Positions 46,118-55,288 are shown, counted from the first letter of the stretch. The stretch: DNA of 64,000 nucleotides from Lysobacter panacisoli (GCF_009765165.1 NZ_VLNU01000001.1:2920247-2984246); one strand, 5' to 3'. Numbers and translations: made by a program. The notes: generated by a model from the sequence alone, not told the origin.

Positions 46118-47617
46118 ATGAGTAAGACGGCAGGGTGGGTCGTGGGGCTGGCGATCGCGCTGGCCACGTCCGCGACGCAGGCAGCTGAACTGGGCGTGCT
46201 CGCGCCCGTGATGGCCGAGGGGCAGCCGCAGGTGCAGGCCGATCCCAAGGGCAAGCCGGCGCCGGTGGTGACGCGCGTGCGCTCGGGCGAACTGTTCGAT
46301 CTGGTCCAGCGCGAAGCGCGGGAAGGTTTCCTCGCCACCGTGCTGGCACTGGATGAGAGCGCGCAGCGAATCGCGGGCGCGAAGACGCTCGTGCCGACCT
46401 GGCTCTACCTTTCGGCCGAAGACGGCGGTTTCGCCCGGCGCGGCTTCTGGCTCGAAGAGGACGGCAAGCGTCGCTACGTCGATGAGCTGTTCGTCGATCT
46501 GGTCGTCGATGCGGACATCGTGGCCGACGGCGGCTTCGAGGAAATCTTCACCCACGAGATGGGTCACGTGTTCCTGCGTCGCCTGTTCCCGGGATTGCCG
46601 TACGGCTATTCGCGCACACCGCATAGCAGCATGAGCGTGACCGATTATCCGACCGCTTTCGACGAAGGTTTCGCCACGCATTTCCAGAGCGTGGTGCGCC
46701 GCCATTCGCGCAACGAGCGCCTGCGCGCGCAGACGGAAGGGCTGGAGGACAAGCCGTTCCTGCCGTACTGGCTGAGCAATCTCGACCGCAGCGGTCGCAT
46801 CGACGGCGTGCGTCGAAACCGCTTCGTGCAGGCGCAACTGGTGCCGCCGGGCAACGCCGGTGAAGCGCTGGCGCGTGCGAACGAGAGCACCGCCTTCGAT
46901 ACCGCGCGGCTGAAGAACGGCCAACAGATGCTGTCGTCGGAGGGTGTCATCGCGACGCTGTTCTATCGCTGGCTCGCACCCGGCGCGGGTGATCGCGATG
47001 CTGTGGTCGCCCGCTACGCGCCGCTGTTCCGCACGCTGGCGCGATCGGCGACGTGGAAGATCGAGCCGGATACACCGGTGTTCCTCGAAGTGGTCGAGCG
47101 CTACTGCGCGGACGTGCCGGACGACTGCGCCCGCGTGCGCGGCATCGTGCTCGATACCACCTACGGCGCGACCGCCGATCCCGCGCTGGCACGCGCGAGC
47201 GAAGCGATGGCCGAGCGCGGCCGCATCGGCGACATGGCCGGTTATGTCGAACGGCTCAAGCCGGCGCGCGCGCAGATGGCGCAGTTGCACAAGGACGTGG
47301 CGGCGTCGCCGTCGAAGCTGCGCGCGGCGCTCGGTCCCGACCTGTGGCTGATGGGGCGCAGCGCGACGAAGCTGCCCGGCATGCCATCGGACGAAGTGCC
47401 GGTGAACCTCAACACCGCGCAGGCCGAGGCCCTGCGCGCGTTGCCGGATCTCGACGATGCGGCCATCGCACGCGCACTGGAAAGTCGCCGCAGCGACGGT
47501 GCATTCCGCGACCTTGCCGACTTCGTCGCACGCAGCGGGCTGGATGCGCGCAAGGCCGACGCGTTGCAGCAGGCGCAGCGTGCGATGCAGGCGGCCGGCC
47601 TCTACGACCGCCGTTAG
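46118..47617 (+). CDS. Secreted metallopeptidase with ComEA-like C-terminal HhH domain
   Basis: The 499-residue protein starts MSKTAGWVVGLAIALATSAT with a signal peptide (cleavage likely after QAA near 23). A zinc peptidase motif HEMGH lies near residue 147 and a later FDEGFATHFQS could give the third ligand. The C-terminal 60 residues match the ComEA-type helix-hairpin-helix: VPVNLNTAQAEALRALPDL, then FRDLADFVARSGLD. Its stop overlaps the end of dinB on the other strand. GAGGAGG precedes the start. The HhH piece binds DNA in ComEA proteins; its role in a periplasmic peptidase is unclear. Confidence 0.8.
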   Translation: MSKTAGWVVGLAIALATSATQAAELGVLAPVMAEGQPQVQADPKGKPAPVVTRVRSGELFDLVQREAREGFLATVLALDESAQRIAGAKTLVPTWLYLSAEDGGFARRGFWLEEDGKRRYVDELFVDLVVDADIVADGGFEEIFTHEMGHVFLRRLFPGLPYGYSRTPHSSMSVTDYPTAFDEGFATHFQSVVRRHSRNERLRAQTEGLEDKPFLPYWLSNLDRSGRIDGVRRNRFVQAQLVPPGNAGEALARANESTAFDTARLKNGQQMLSSEGVIATLFYRWLAPGAGDRDAVVARYAPLFRTLARSATWKIEPDTPVFLEVVERYCADVPDDCARVRGIVLDTTYGATADPALARASEAMAERGRIGDMAGYVERLKPARAQMAQLHKDVAASPSKLRAALGPDLWLMGRSATKLPGMPSDEVPVNLNTAQAEALRALPDLDDAAIARALESRRSDGAFRDLADFVARSGLDARKADALQQAQRAMQAAGLYDRR

Positions 47618-48729
47618 GGCTCGTCGCCGATGCTGGCGGATGCGGCGAACAGATCGCGCTGCGCAATCGCCTCATGGCGCTCGCCGAAACCCGACAGGCC
47701 GACGCCGACCAGCCGGTAGCGCGTGTCGTCCGGCAGCGGCACGCGCGCGCGCAGCTCGCAGGCGATCTCGGCCAGCTGCGCCAGCGAGGTCGGACGCTCC
47801 ACCGGTGTGAGGCTGCGGGTAAGGATGCGGAAGTCGGCGGTCTTGAGCTTGAGGACGACCGTGCGCGCGACGCGTTCGGGATCGCGTTCGAGTTCGCGCC
47901 CGTAGCCTTCCCAGGTCTTCTCCGCGAGCCGGCGGATGTGCGACTCCAGTTCGCCCAGCGGCAGGTCGCGTTCGAACGTGTCCTCGGACGAGATCTGCAG
48001 GGTGGGGCGGTAGGGTTCGACCGGATTCTCGTCGATGCCCAGCGACAGCTCGTACAGGCGCCGGCCCCAGCGACCGAAGCGCAGCTCCAGTTCCGCCTCG
48101 CCGAGCGTGCGCAGGTCCGCGACGGTGGCGATGTTCAATTCCTCCAGGCGCTTTTCCATGACCTTGCCCACGCCCGGCAGACGACCGACCGGCAACGGCG
48201 CGAGGAAGGCTTCGATCTGATGGGGGCGGATCACGAACAGCCCGTCGGGTTTGCGCCAGTCCGAGGCGATCTTGGCGAGGAACTTGTTGGGCGCCACGCC
48301 GGCCGACGCGGTGAGCTGCGTCTCTTCGCGGATCGCCTCGCGGATCGACTGCGCCGTCGCGGTCGCGGTGGGCAGCCCGGTCCGGGTCCGGGTGACGTCG
48401 AGGTAGGCCTCGTCCAGCGACAGCGGTTCGATCAGGTCGGTATGGCGTTCGAAGATCTCGCGCACCTGGCGCGAGACTGCCTTGTAACGAACGAAGTCGG
48501 GCGGCACGAACACCGCCTGCGGGCACAGGCGTTCGGCCCGGATCGCCGGCATCGCCGAGCGCACGCCGAAGCGCCGTGCTTCGTAGCTGGCCGCACACAC
48601 CACCGAGCGCGCACCACGCCAGGCCACGACCACCGGCCGGCCACGCAGGCTCGGGTCGTCGCGCTGTTCGACCGACGCGTAGAAGGCGTCCATGTCGACG
48701 TGAAGGATCTTGCGGCTGGTGGAGGTCAC
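47614..48729 (-). CDS. dinB: DNA polymerase IV (DinB)
   Basis: GTG 48729 gives a 371-residue Y-family polymerase; a slightly longer frame from GTG 48744 is possible. Family motifs are HVDMDAFYASVEQ, a SYEARRFGVRSAMP phrase, the catalytic SLDEAYLDVT, and thumb-domain VGRLPGVGKVM. It copies damaged DNA. A LexA box lies 35 bases upstream, so it is SOS-regulated. It is divergent from the Pat-type gene and its 3' end meets the metallopeptidase gene. Confidence 0.94.
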   Translation of the reverse strand: MTSTSRKILHVDMDAFYASVEQRDDPSLRGRPVVVAWRGARSVVCAASYEARRFGVRSAMPAIRAERLCPQAVFVPPDFVRYKAVSRQVREIFERHTDLIEPLSLDEAYLDVTRTRTGLPTATATAQSIREAIREETQLTASAGVAPNKFLAKIASDWRKPDGLFVIRPHQIEAFLAPLPVGRLPGVGKVMEKRLEELNIATVADLRTLGEAELELRFGRWGRRLYELSLGIDENPVEPYRPTLQISSEDTFERDLPLGELESHIRRLAEKTWEGYGRELERDPERVARTVVLKLKTADFRILTRSLTPVERPTSLAQLAEIACELRARVPLPDDTRYRLVGVGLSGFGERHEAIAQRDLFAASASIGDEP

Positions 48730-48763
48730 GCGAGCGACGGTCACACCGGTACCGGGCGGCGTG

Positions 48764-48778
48764 TTAGTGAAAATACTA
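48764..48778 (-). promoter_or_regulatory. LexA (SOS) box upstream of dinB
   Basis: TTAG-TGAAAA-TACTA (48764-48778 on the + strand) is an exact TTAG-N6-TACTA site and sits inside the palindrome GTTAGT-N6-ACTAAC (48763-48780). TTAG-N6-TACTA is the LexA motif established for Xanthomonadales, different from the Escherichia coli CTGT-N8-ACAG. It lies 35 bases before the dinB start. Confidence 0.85.
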
Positions 48779-48900
48779 ACGCCGTGCGCGGACGGCGTCG
48801 ATTGGTTCGCGCCGGTCGTCCGGGAGGCCGGTTCGCCTCTTCGATCTTGAGATCGCTCAAGATGCGTCGACACGGATCGGCGCAGGATGATCGCGAGTCC

Positions 48901-51597
48901 ATGAGTACCTATTCCCTGCAATCGCTGTTCGCTCCGGCCTCCGTCGCCGTGGTCGGCGGGAGCCCGCGCCAGCGTTCGATCGGCCGCGCCGTGGTGCACA
49001 ACCTGCTGGCCGGCGGATTCGCGGGGCGCATCGGCGTGGTGAACGGGCGTCATCGCGAGATCGAAGGCATCGCCACGGTCGCTCGCCTGCAGGATCTCGA
49101 CTTCACCCCGGAACTGGTGGTGATCGCCACGCCCGCGGCGATGGTGCCCAAGCACGCGCGCGCCGCGGCGGAAAAGGGCGCTTCGGCCGTGGTGGTGACC
49201 ACGACCGGCCTCGGCCAGGGCGAGGGCTCGTTGGCGGAGGAGTTGCAGGCGATGGCGCGCGCGCATTCGCTGCGCGTGGTCGGACCGAGCAGCCTCGGCG
49301 TCATCGCACCGCATTCGCGGCTCAACGCCAGCTTCGCCGCGCACGGCCCGCAGCCGGGCGACATCGCGCTGATCTCGCAATCGGCCGCGATCGCCGCCGC
49401 GCTGGCCGAATGGGGCGCGATCCGTTCGATCGGTTTCTCCGCCGTCGCCGCGCTCGGCGATGCGATCGACGTGGATTTCGCCGACCTGCTCGACTACTTC
49501 GCGCGCGACCGCCACACCCGCGCGATCCTGCTGTACGTCGAATCGATACGCGACGCCCGCAAGTTCCTCTCGGCTGCGCGCGCGGCGGCGCGATTGAAGC
49601 CGGTGGTGGTGGTGAAGTCCGGCCGTCACCAGGCGCGTGCCACGGCCCCGGCGACCCACGCGGCCGCGCTGGCGACGCCGGACGCGGTGTATTCCGCCGC
49701 GTTCCATCGCGCCGGCATGCTGCGCGTGCGCGCGCTCGACGAACTCTTCGCGGCGGCCGAAACCCTGGGCCGCACCGACACCTTCCCCGGGCCGCGACTG
49801 GCGATCTTCGCCAACGGCCGCGGCACCGGGCAGCTCGCCGCCGACCGCCTGCTCGACATGGGCGGCACGCTGGCGACGTTGTCGGACGCGACGCGCGAGG
49901 CGATGGCCGAGATCGCTTCGGCCGCGTGGCCCGGCACGAACCCGATCGACTTCTACGGCGATTCCGACCACGCCTCGTACGCTGCCGCATTCCGCGCGCT
50001 GATGTCCGATCCGGGCAACGACGCGATCCTCGTGCTCAACGTGCCCACCGCACTGATTGACGCCGAGAGCCGCGCGCGCGCCCTTGCCGAAACGCGCAGT
50101 GCGCTGCCACGCGAGATCGCCCGCAAGCCGGTGTTCGCGGTCTGGCTGGGAGCGGACGAAGACGCCATCGCGCACCTCAATGCCGCGCGCATTCCCAGCT
50201 ACGCCAGCGAGGCCGAGGCGGTGCGCGGCTTCATGTACCTCGTGCGCCACCGCGAAGCCAAGCTGACGTTGATGGAAACCCCGCCGAGCCTGCCCGACGA
50301 CCTCGTCGTGGACATGGCGACGGCGCGAACGATCGTCGACACCGCCATTGCCGCGGGACGCCGTTGGCTCGATCCGGTCGAGGCGTCGCGCGTGCTCGGC
50401 GCGTACGGGATCCCGATCACGCCGGTCGCGCTGGCGCGCGACGCCGACGAAGCCGCGCGCGTGGCAGAGCCGATGCTCGCCGACGGCGCGGCGGTCGCGG
50501 TGAAGATCCTTTCGCCCGACATCGACCACAAGTCGGACGTCGACGGCGTGCGCTTGAATCTGTTCAGCGCGCAGGCGGTGCGCGAGGCCGCCGAGGGCGT
50601 CCTGCAGCGTGCACGCGCGGCGCGACCGGACGCGCACATCGAGGGCGTCACGATCCACCCGATGGTCGTGCGGCCCAAGGCGCGCGAACTCATCGCCGGC
50701 GTGGTCGACGATGAGACGTTCGGTCCGGTCATCGTGTTCGGACGTGGCGGTACGGCGGTGGAGGTGATCGACGACAAGGTGCTGGCGCTGCCGCCGCTGG
50801 ACCTGCGTCTGGCGCACGAAATGATCGCGCGCACCCGCGTGTCGCGCGTACTCAAGGGCTACCGAGACGTGCCCGCCGCCGACGAGCGCGCGGTCGCGCT
50901 GGTGCTGGTCAAGCTCGCCCAGCTGGTGGCGGACGTGCCCGGCATCCGCGAGATCGACATCAACCCGCTGCTCGCCGACCGCGACGGGCTGGTCGCGGTG
51001 GACGCACGCATCGGGGTGTCGGCCTCGCGTGCGCTGCACAAGGGTCCGGGTCACCCGCGCTTCGCGATCCTGCCGTACCCGAAGGAGTGGGAACGCACGA
51101 TCACGCTGTCCGACGGCGCGCAGGCGTTCGTGCGCCCGGTGCGGCCGGAGGACGAGGAGATGTTCCGCGTGTTCTTCGGCCGCGTGTCGGACGAGGACCT
51201 GCGCATGCGCTTCTTCCAGACCGTGCGCAATTTCACCCACGAGTTCATCGCCCAGCTCACCCAGCTCGATTACGCGCGATCGATCGCGCTGGTGGCGGTC
51301 GATCCCGACAGCGGCGAGATGCTCGGCGCGGTGCGCATCCACGCCGACGCCAATTACGATCACGGCGAGTACGGCATCCTGGTGCGTTCGGACCTGAAGG
51401 GCCACGGGCTGGGCTGGCAGCTGATGCAGATCATGATCGAGTACGCGCGCTGGCTCGGCCTGCGCGTGGTGCAGGGCGAGGTGTTGCAGGAAAACCGGAC
51501 CATGATCGAGATGTGCCGGCGCCTGGGGTTCTCCGTCGTCACCAACCCCGACGACCCCAGCCTCGTGGACGTGACCCTGCCGATCGTGCGCGGCTGA
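48901..51597 (+). CDS. Pat-type protein: acyl-CoA synthetase (ADP-forming) fused to GNAT
   Basis: The ATG at 48901 gives 898 residues. Order: a CoA-binding domain (about 1-130, VAVVGGSPRQRSIGRAVVHN), succinyl-CoA synthetase-like domains, an ATP-grasp domain (about 480-700), and a C-terminal GNAT acetyltransferase (about 725-890) with the acetyl-CoA motif RSDLKGHGLGWQLM. This is the architecture of PatZ/YfiQ lysine acetyltransferases, which acetylate metabolic enzymes such as acetyl-CoA synthetase. The catalytic His of the synthetase part is not evident, as in PatZ. Divergent from dinB. Confidence 0.9.
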   Translation: MSTYSLQSLFAPASVAVVGGSPRQRSIGRAVVHNLLAGGFAGRIGVVNGRHREIEGIATVARLQDLDFTPELVVIATPAAMVPKHARAAAEKGASAVVVTTTGLGQGEGSLAEELQAMARAHSLRVVGPSSLGVIAPHSRLNASFAAHGPQPGDIALISQSAAIAAALAEWGAIRSIGFSAVAALGDAIDVDFADLLDYFARDRHTRAILLYVESIRDARKFLSAARAAARLKPVVVVKSGRHQARATAPATHAAALATPDAVYSAAFHRAGMLRVRALDELFAAAETLGRTDTFPGPRLAIFANGRGTGQLAADRLLDMGGTLATLSDATREAMAEIASAAWPGTNPIDFYGDSDHASYAAAFRALMSDPGNDAILVLNVPTALIDAESRARALAETRSALPREIARKPVFAVWLGADEDAIAHLNAARIPSYASEAEAVRGFMYLVRHREAKLTLMETPPSLPDDLVVDMATARTIVDTAIAAGRRWLDPVEASRVLGAYGIPITPVALARDADEAARVAEPMLADGAAVAVKILSPDIDHKSDVDGVRLNLFSAQAVREAAEGVLQRARAARPDAHIEGVTIHPMVVRPKARELIAGVVDDETFGPVIVFGRGGTAVEVIDDKVLALPPLDLRLAHEMIARTRVSRVLKGYRDVPAADERAVALVLVKLAQLVADVPGIREIDINPLLADRDGLVAVDARIGVSASRALHKGPGHPRFAILPYPKEWERTITLSDGAQAFVRPVRPEDEEMFRVFFGRVSDEDLRMRFFQTVRNFTHEFIAQLTQLDYARSIALVAVDPDSGEMLGAVRIHADANYDHGEYGILVRSDLKGHGLGWQLMQIMIEYARWLGLRVVQGEVLQENRTMIEMCRRLGFSVVTNPDDPSLVDVTLPIVRG

Positions 51598-51696
51598 CCG
51601 GCGCGTCGCGACGATGAACGGCGCGCGCGGTCGCTCACGCCCGGCCGACGTCGCGCTGGCTAGCGTGGAACCTCCCGATTCGACGGAGTCGACGCC

Positions 51697-51870
51697 ATGT
51701 TCAAGTGGGCCATCATCTTCGCGGTCATCGGCCTGATCGCCGGTGCGCTGGGTTTCACCGGCGCCGCCGGCGCGGCGATGGGCGTGGCCAAGTTGTTGTT
51801 CTGGGTGGGTTTGGTGATCGCGATCGTTCTGCTGATCCTCGGCCTGACGGTCGCGCGCAAAGTGACATGA
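51697..51870 (+). CDS. DUF1328 small membrane protein
   Basis: The 57-residue protein starts MFKWAIIFAVIGLIAGALGF and has two transmembrane segments separated by a Gly/Ala-rich loop (TGAAGAAMGVAKLL). Length and sequence fit the YtjA/DUF1328 family of small stress-related membrane proteins. It lies between the Pat gene and the riboswitch. The region 51598-51696 before it contains no other gene. Confidence 0.8.
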   Translation: MFKWAIIFAVIGLIAGALGFTGAAGAAMGVAKLLFWVGLVIAIVLLILGLTVARKVT

Positions 51871-51991
51871 CGCATCGTCATGAGTGCATGACGCAAATGC
51901 GCGGCGAATCCGCGCCGCTGCAATGCAGGTTTCGCCGCGCCTTAACCTTGCTGCGGCGATGCTGATCACCCGAAGGCCCAGGTATCCCCCG

Positions 51992-52153
51992 ATGAGCTCC
52001 CGGAAGCCCGCCCCCGTGAAGGCTTCACGCCCGCGTGTTCCCCGCGTGCCGGCTCGGCCGCCGCGCCGGGACGACCCGCCGCCGCGGCTCACCCGGGCGG
52101 ATCGGGCCGAACAACAACTGCGCCTGCGGCGACTCAGCGCGGGGTATGCCTGA
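51992..52153 (+). CDS. Possible small basic protein, 53 aa
   Basis: An open frame starting MSSRKPAPVKASRPRVPRVP is very Arg/Pro-rich and ends LRRLSAGYA. A longer frame starts at 51884. It has no clear ribosome binding site, and such Arg/Pro composition arises by chance in high-GC DNA. It may be real, since similar small basic proteins exist, but the support is weak. Confidence 0.25.
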   Translation: MSSRKPAPVKASRPRVPRVPARPPRRDDPPPRLTRADRAEQQLRLRRLSAGYA

Positions 52154-52205
52154 AGCGCCATTCACGCGGGTCGCGCGCTCACGGCGGCGACCGTCGCGAA
52201 GGGCG

Positions 52206-52214
52206 TGCTAGGAT
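52206..52214 (+). promoter_or_regulatory. Extended -10 element before the Mn riboswitch
   Basis: TGCTAGGAT is an extended -10 box (TG-N-TAGGAT) eight bases before the riboswitch starts, so transcription would begin right at its 5' end. Confidence 0.45.
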
Positions 52215-52221
52215 CGCGGTT

Positions 52222-52334
52222 CGAAGGGGAGTAGCTCCAACGTGCTGTCGCCGTCACTACGAGGGTTTTTCCTCCGGTGCAGCAGCGGGCCGACCGGCCT
52301 GTGAGCAAGACCTTCGCCGTTCCACGGCGAAGGT
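52222..52334 (+). ncRNA. yybP-ykoY (Mn2+) riboswitch
   Basis: AAGGGGAGTAGC (52224-52235) and CCGTCACTACG (52251-52261) are the two loop motifs of the yybP-ykoY riboswitch, followed by a closing GCAAGACC (52305-52312) and then a 10-bp hairpin ACCTTCGCCG / CGGCGAAGGT (52310-52334) that could act as the expression platform. This class senses Mn2+ and turns on efflux genes. It lies directly before the TerC-family gene. Boundaries are approximate. Confidence 0.85.
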
Positions 52335-52400
52335 GCGTCCCGAGATTCCCAGGGTGCGTTTCGTGCGTGGGCCTGCAATTCCACGACACGACGACACCCG

Positions 52401-53171
52401 ATGGAAATCCTACTCAATCCCGAAATCTGGATCGCACTTGCCACGTTGACGGCGCTCGAGCTCGTGCTCGGCATCGACAACATCATTTTCATCTCCATCC
52501 TCGCCGGTAAGCTGCCGTACGAGCAGCGCAACAAGGCGCGCCGCCTGGGCATCACGCTCGCCGCGGTGACCCGCCTGGGCCTGTTGCTCACCATCGCCTG
52601 GATCATCGGACTGACCGCGCCGCTGTTCTCCGTGATGGGCCATGAGTTCTCGTGGCGCGACCTGATCCTGATCGGCGGCGGCCTGTTCCTGATCGCCAAG
52701 GCCACCCATGAGATCCACCAGAAGCTCGAGGGCGCCAGCGAATCGGTGAGCGCCGGCTCGGTCGCGACCGCCACCTTCGGCAGCGTGATCGCTCAGATCA
52801 TGGTGCTGGACATCGTGTTCTCGCTCGACTCGATCATCACCGCGGTCGGCATGGTCGACCAGCGCTGGGTGATGGTCACCGCGATCCTGATCTCCATCGT
52901 CTTCATGCTGATGTTCGCGCGTCCCATCGGCGATTTCGTCGAGCGCCACCCGACGGTGAAGGTGCTCGCGCTGAGCTTCCTGATCATGATCGGCCTGGTG
53001 CTGATCGCCGACGGTTTCGGCCAGCACATCAACAAGGGCTACGTGTACACGGCGATGGCCTTCTCGGTGTTCGTGGAGATGGTCAACCTGTGGATCCGCA
53101 AGCGCGAGCAGCGCAAGGTCCAGCCGGTCAAGCTGCACGAGCGCTACACGGAAAGCGGCACTACCGAGTGA
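52401..53171 (+). CDS. TerC-family Mn2+ exporter
   Basis: The 256-residue protein starts MEILLNPEIWIALATLTALE and has about seven transmembrane segments. The two acidic TerC signatures are VLGIDNIIFISIL (about 22-34) and MVLDIVFSLDSIITAVGM in the middle. TerC-family proteins (Alx, MeeF/MeeY types) export Mn2+ or load it onto secreted enzymes. The yybP-ykoY riboswitch in front supports Mn2+ control. It is not part of a tellurite-resistance cluster. Confidence 0.9.
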   Translation: MEILLNPEIWIALATLTALELVLGIDNIIFISILAGKLPYEQRNKARRLGITLAAVTRLGLLLTIAWIIGLTAPLFSVMGHEFSWRDLILIGGGLFLIAKATHEIHQKLEGASESVSAGSVATATFGSVIAQIMVLDIVFSLDSIITAVGMVDQRWVMVTAILISIVFMLMFARPIGDFVERHPTVKVLALSFLIMIGLVLIADGFGQHINKGYVYTAMAFSVFVEMVNLWIRKREQRKVQPVKLHERYTESGTTE

Positions 53172-53358
53172 CCCCGCGGGCCGGCGCGCGAAGGCGCGTG
53201 CCGGCCCTGTTCCCGCGACCGGAGGGGCGATCCGACGGACGGTCGTGATTCCGGTCGCAGTTGCCGCCTCCCGGGGCTTGATCGCGGCGCGCGCACTCCC
53301 TGTAATGACCGCGCCCGTGGCGAATCAGCCGCGCGGTCCATCCTGGGGAGGAAGGGAC

Positions 53359-53667
53359 ATGATCCGAGCCGCAACCGCGCTCGCCCTGCTGGCGAGCGGG
53401 TTCGCCTTTGCGGGCGAGTTGAGCCACAAGTCCAGTTACAGCGCGCAGTCGCTCAAGGAGCGCGGCATCGTCTCCGTGCAGGCGCTGGTCGGCGAGTACG
53501 CGTCGAGCAATCGCCTCACCCTCGATCCGCACAAGCCCACCGTGTTCCTCATCGACGGCAAGTACCAGATGCTGTCGGCCGAAGAGCGCGACAGTGCGCT
53601 GGTCGCGGCGGGTTCGGTCGAAGTGATGAGCGATGGCGAGGCCGTCGTGGTCGACGTGCGCAACTGA
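53359..53667 (+). CDS. Hypothetical periplasmic protein, 102 aa
   Basis: ATG 53359 (MIRAATALALLASGFAFAGE) has GGGGAGGAAGGGA upstream. A signal peptide (cleavage likely after AFA near 18) precedes an 84-residue mature domain with strands FLIDGKYQML and SVEVMSDGEAVVVDVRN. The fold is not recognised. It lies after the TerC gene with a separate, good ribosome binding site. Confidence 0.7.
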   Translation: MIRAATALALLASGFAFAGELSHKSSYSAQSLKERGIVSVQALVGEYASSNRLTLDPHKPTVFLIDGKYQMLSAEERDSALVAAGSVEVMSDGEAVVVDVRN

Positions 53668-53688
53668 GCAGGCGCTGCGCGCCCGGGC

Positions 53689-54615
53689 TCAGTAGAACGC
53701 GACGCCCGGGCGCAGCAGCAGCTGGAATACCAGCAGCAGCGCGATCGCCGCCAGCAGCGGCAGCACCAGCGATTCGATCCACGAACCCGACGGCCGCGCA
53801 TCGCGCACGTACCACGCGCCGGCGACCATCCACGCCGCGCCGATGAAGCCGACGACCACCGGCAGGAACACCACTTCCAGCGCTTCGCGCGGCACCCGGA
53901 ACGGGATCACCAGCGCGGTGCCGATCAACACCGGCAGCATCACGGCCTGCACGACGAAGCGCGTGCGCGCTGCGGCGGTGGCGATGTCGTCCGCGCTCGT
54001 GGCCAGTTCCAATACCGGCCGCAACAACGCTAGCGCGACCAGCGGCATCGAGACGAGACAGAGCAGGGCGACGAAGTGCTTGGCGGCGACGGACAGGTGC
54101 AGGTAGTCCATCGCCATGCCGACGTCGCTGCCAGCGCTGACCGCGCCTATCACGCCCTGCGGCAGCGCCATCAGCAATCCGCAGTAACCCATCCACAACA
54201 GGAACAGACGCACCTGCATCGAGCGCAGGTTCGCGCGGCGCAGCAGTGCCAGGCATAACAGTCCGGCGAGGATCGTCGCGAGCGCGCCGGTGCCCTGGAA
54301 CAGGCTGGCCAGCGCGTGCTGTCCTTCCCAGCGATGGTTGTTGTGGAACAGCGTCGGCCGCAGGCCCGGCGTGAGCGCCTTCGGTAGGACCAGGAACAGC
54401 TCCTGGACGAAGAAGATGAGGTTGAACGCCAGCGTGTAGAGCAGCGCGGACACCGCTACCAGCGTCCAGTTCCAGGGGCGTCGCGCGACAGGTGCTTCGT
54501 CGCGCGCTCTGCGCCATCCCGCCACGCCGAACAGCAGCGGTCCGAGGATCAACACCAGCACGAGGGCGACGAGGAGCAGCATGGGCGACCTGTACGGAAG
54601 CGAGGCCGCCATCAT
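53689..54615 (-). CDS. Multi-pass membrane protein, 308 aa
   Basis: The minus-strand ATG at 54615 (or the adjacent ATG at 54612) is preceded by AGGAGG. The product starts MMAASLPYRSPMLLLVALVL and has about eight predicted transmembrane segments. A hydrophilic loop contains TLFHNNHRWEGQHALASLFQ, rich in His, but no HExxH or other catalytic motif is visible. No family is recognised. Located downstream of the GST-like gene on the same strand. Confidence 0.7.
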   Translation of the reverse strand: MMAASLPYRSPMLLLVALVLVLILGPLLFGVAGWRRARDEAPVARRPWNWTLVAVSALLYTLAFNLIFFVQELFLVLPKALTPGLRPTLFHNNHRWEGQHALASLFQGTGALATILAGLLCLALLRRANLRSMQVRLFLLWMGYCGLLMALPQGVIGAVSAGSDVGMAMDYLHLSVAAKHFVALLCLVSMPLVALALLRPVLELATSADDIATAAARTRFVVQAVMLPVLIGTALVIPFRVPREALEVVFLPVVVGFIGAAWMVAGAWYVRDARPSGSWIESLVLPLLAAIALLLVFQLLLRPGVAFY

Positions 54616-54631
54616 GCCTCCTGCGCGCGCG

Positions 54632-55288
54632 TCAGTCGCGGTCCGGTGCGCCCAGCGGAAAGAACGAGCGGTACGGACGCGCCTCGTCGACCGCACGCGC
54701 GAACGCCGGGCGCGCCAGCAGGCGCTGCCGGTACGCGAGCACGCGCGGGAACGCGTCGCCGATGCGATGCGTCCAGTCCGCGTAGAACAGGAACGGGCCG
54801 GCGCCGCAGTCTGCGAGGCTGAAGTCCGCGCCGGCCGCCCATCCGCGGCCTTCGAGCCGCTTCTCCAGCCACGCGTACGCCTTTTCCAGCTGCGCGCGTG
54901 CTTCGGCGACACCGTAGGGATCGCGGTCCGCTTCGGCGCGGATCGCATCGAACACGATCTTCTGCTGCGGCGTCGACACGTAGTTGTCGAAGAAGCGGTC
55001 CATCATCCGCACTTCCAGTGCCTCGTGCGGATCCTGCGGAACCAGCGTCACCGGGCCGGGATGGTAAAGCTGCAGGTATTCGATGATGCAGCTGGCTTCC
55101 AGCACGACGCGCCCGTCTTCGACCAGCACCGGGAAACGCTGGATCGGCCACATCGCGGCGAGTTCGCGCCAGGCCTCGCACTGTGGCGAATCGAGCAGGC
55201 GCATCCGGAACGGCGTGCCGTTCTCGTACAGCGCGGTCAGCACCTTCTGGCAATACGACGAGAAGGGATGTGCGTACAGCTCCAGCAT
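54632..55288 (-). CDS. Glutathione S-transferase family protein
   Basis: ATG 55288 with GGAGAG upstream gives a 218-residue protein starting MLELYAHPFSSYCQKVLTAL. An N-terminal thioredoxin-like domain has the HPFSSYCQK motif (Ser/Cys near 10-13, instead of a Tyr or CPYC) and a cis-Pro phrase RFPVLVEDG; the C-terminal helical domain follows from about 90 (ARAQLEKAYAWLEKRL, DFSLADCGAGPFLFY). It probably conjugates or reduces small molecules with glutathione; the true substrate is unknown. The SspA family is similar but usually has a different N-terminus. Confidence 0.85.
   Translation of the reverse strand: MLELYAHPFSSYCQKVLTALYENGTPFRMRLLDSPQCEAWRELAAMWPIQRFPVLVEDGRVVLEASCIIEYLQLYHPGPVTLVPQDPHEALEVRMMDRFFDNYVSTPQQKIVFDAIRAEADRDPYGVAEARAQLEKAYAWLEKRLEGRGWAAGADFSLADCGAGPFLFYADWTHRIGDAFPRVLAYRQRLLARPAFARAVDEARPYRSFFPLGAPDRD

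Noticed and set aside
47053..48900. Open frame extending the Pat-type gene by about 600 codons upstream
   Set aside because: It is the shadow of metallopeptidase and dinB genes; the ATG at 48901 gives the standard domain start.
51884..52153. 89-codon frame between DUF1328 and the riboswitch
   Set aside because: Only the shorter part from 51992 is kept at low confidence; the longer start has no support and the composition is low-complexity Arg/Pro.
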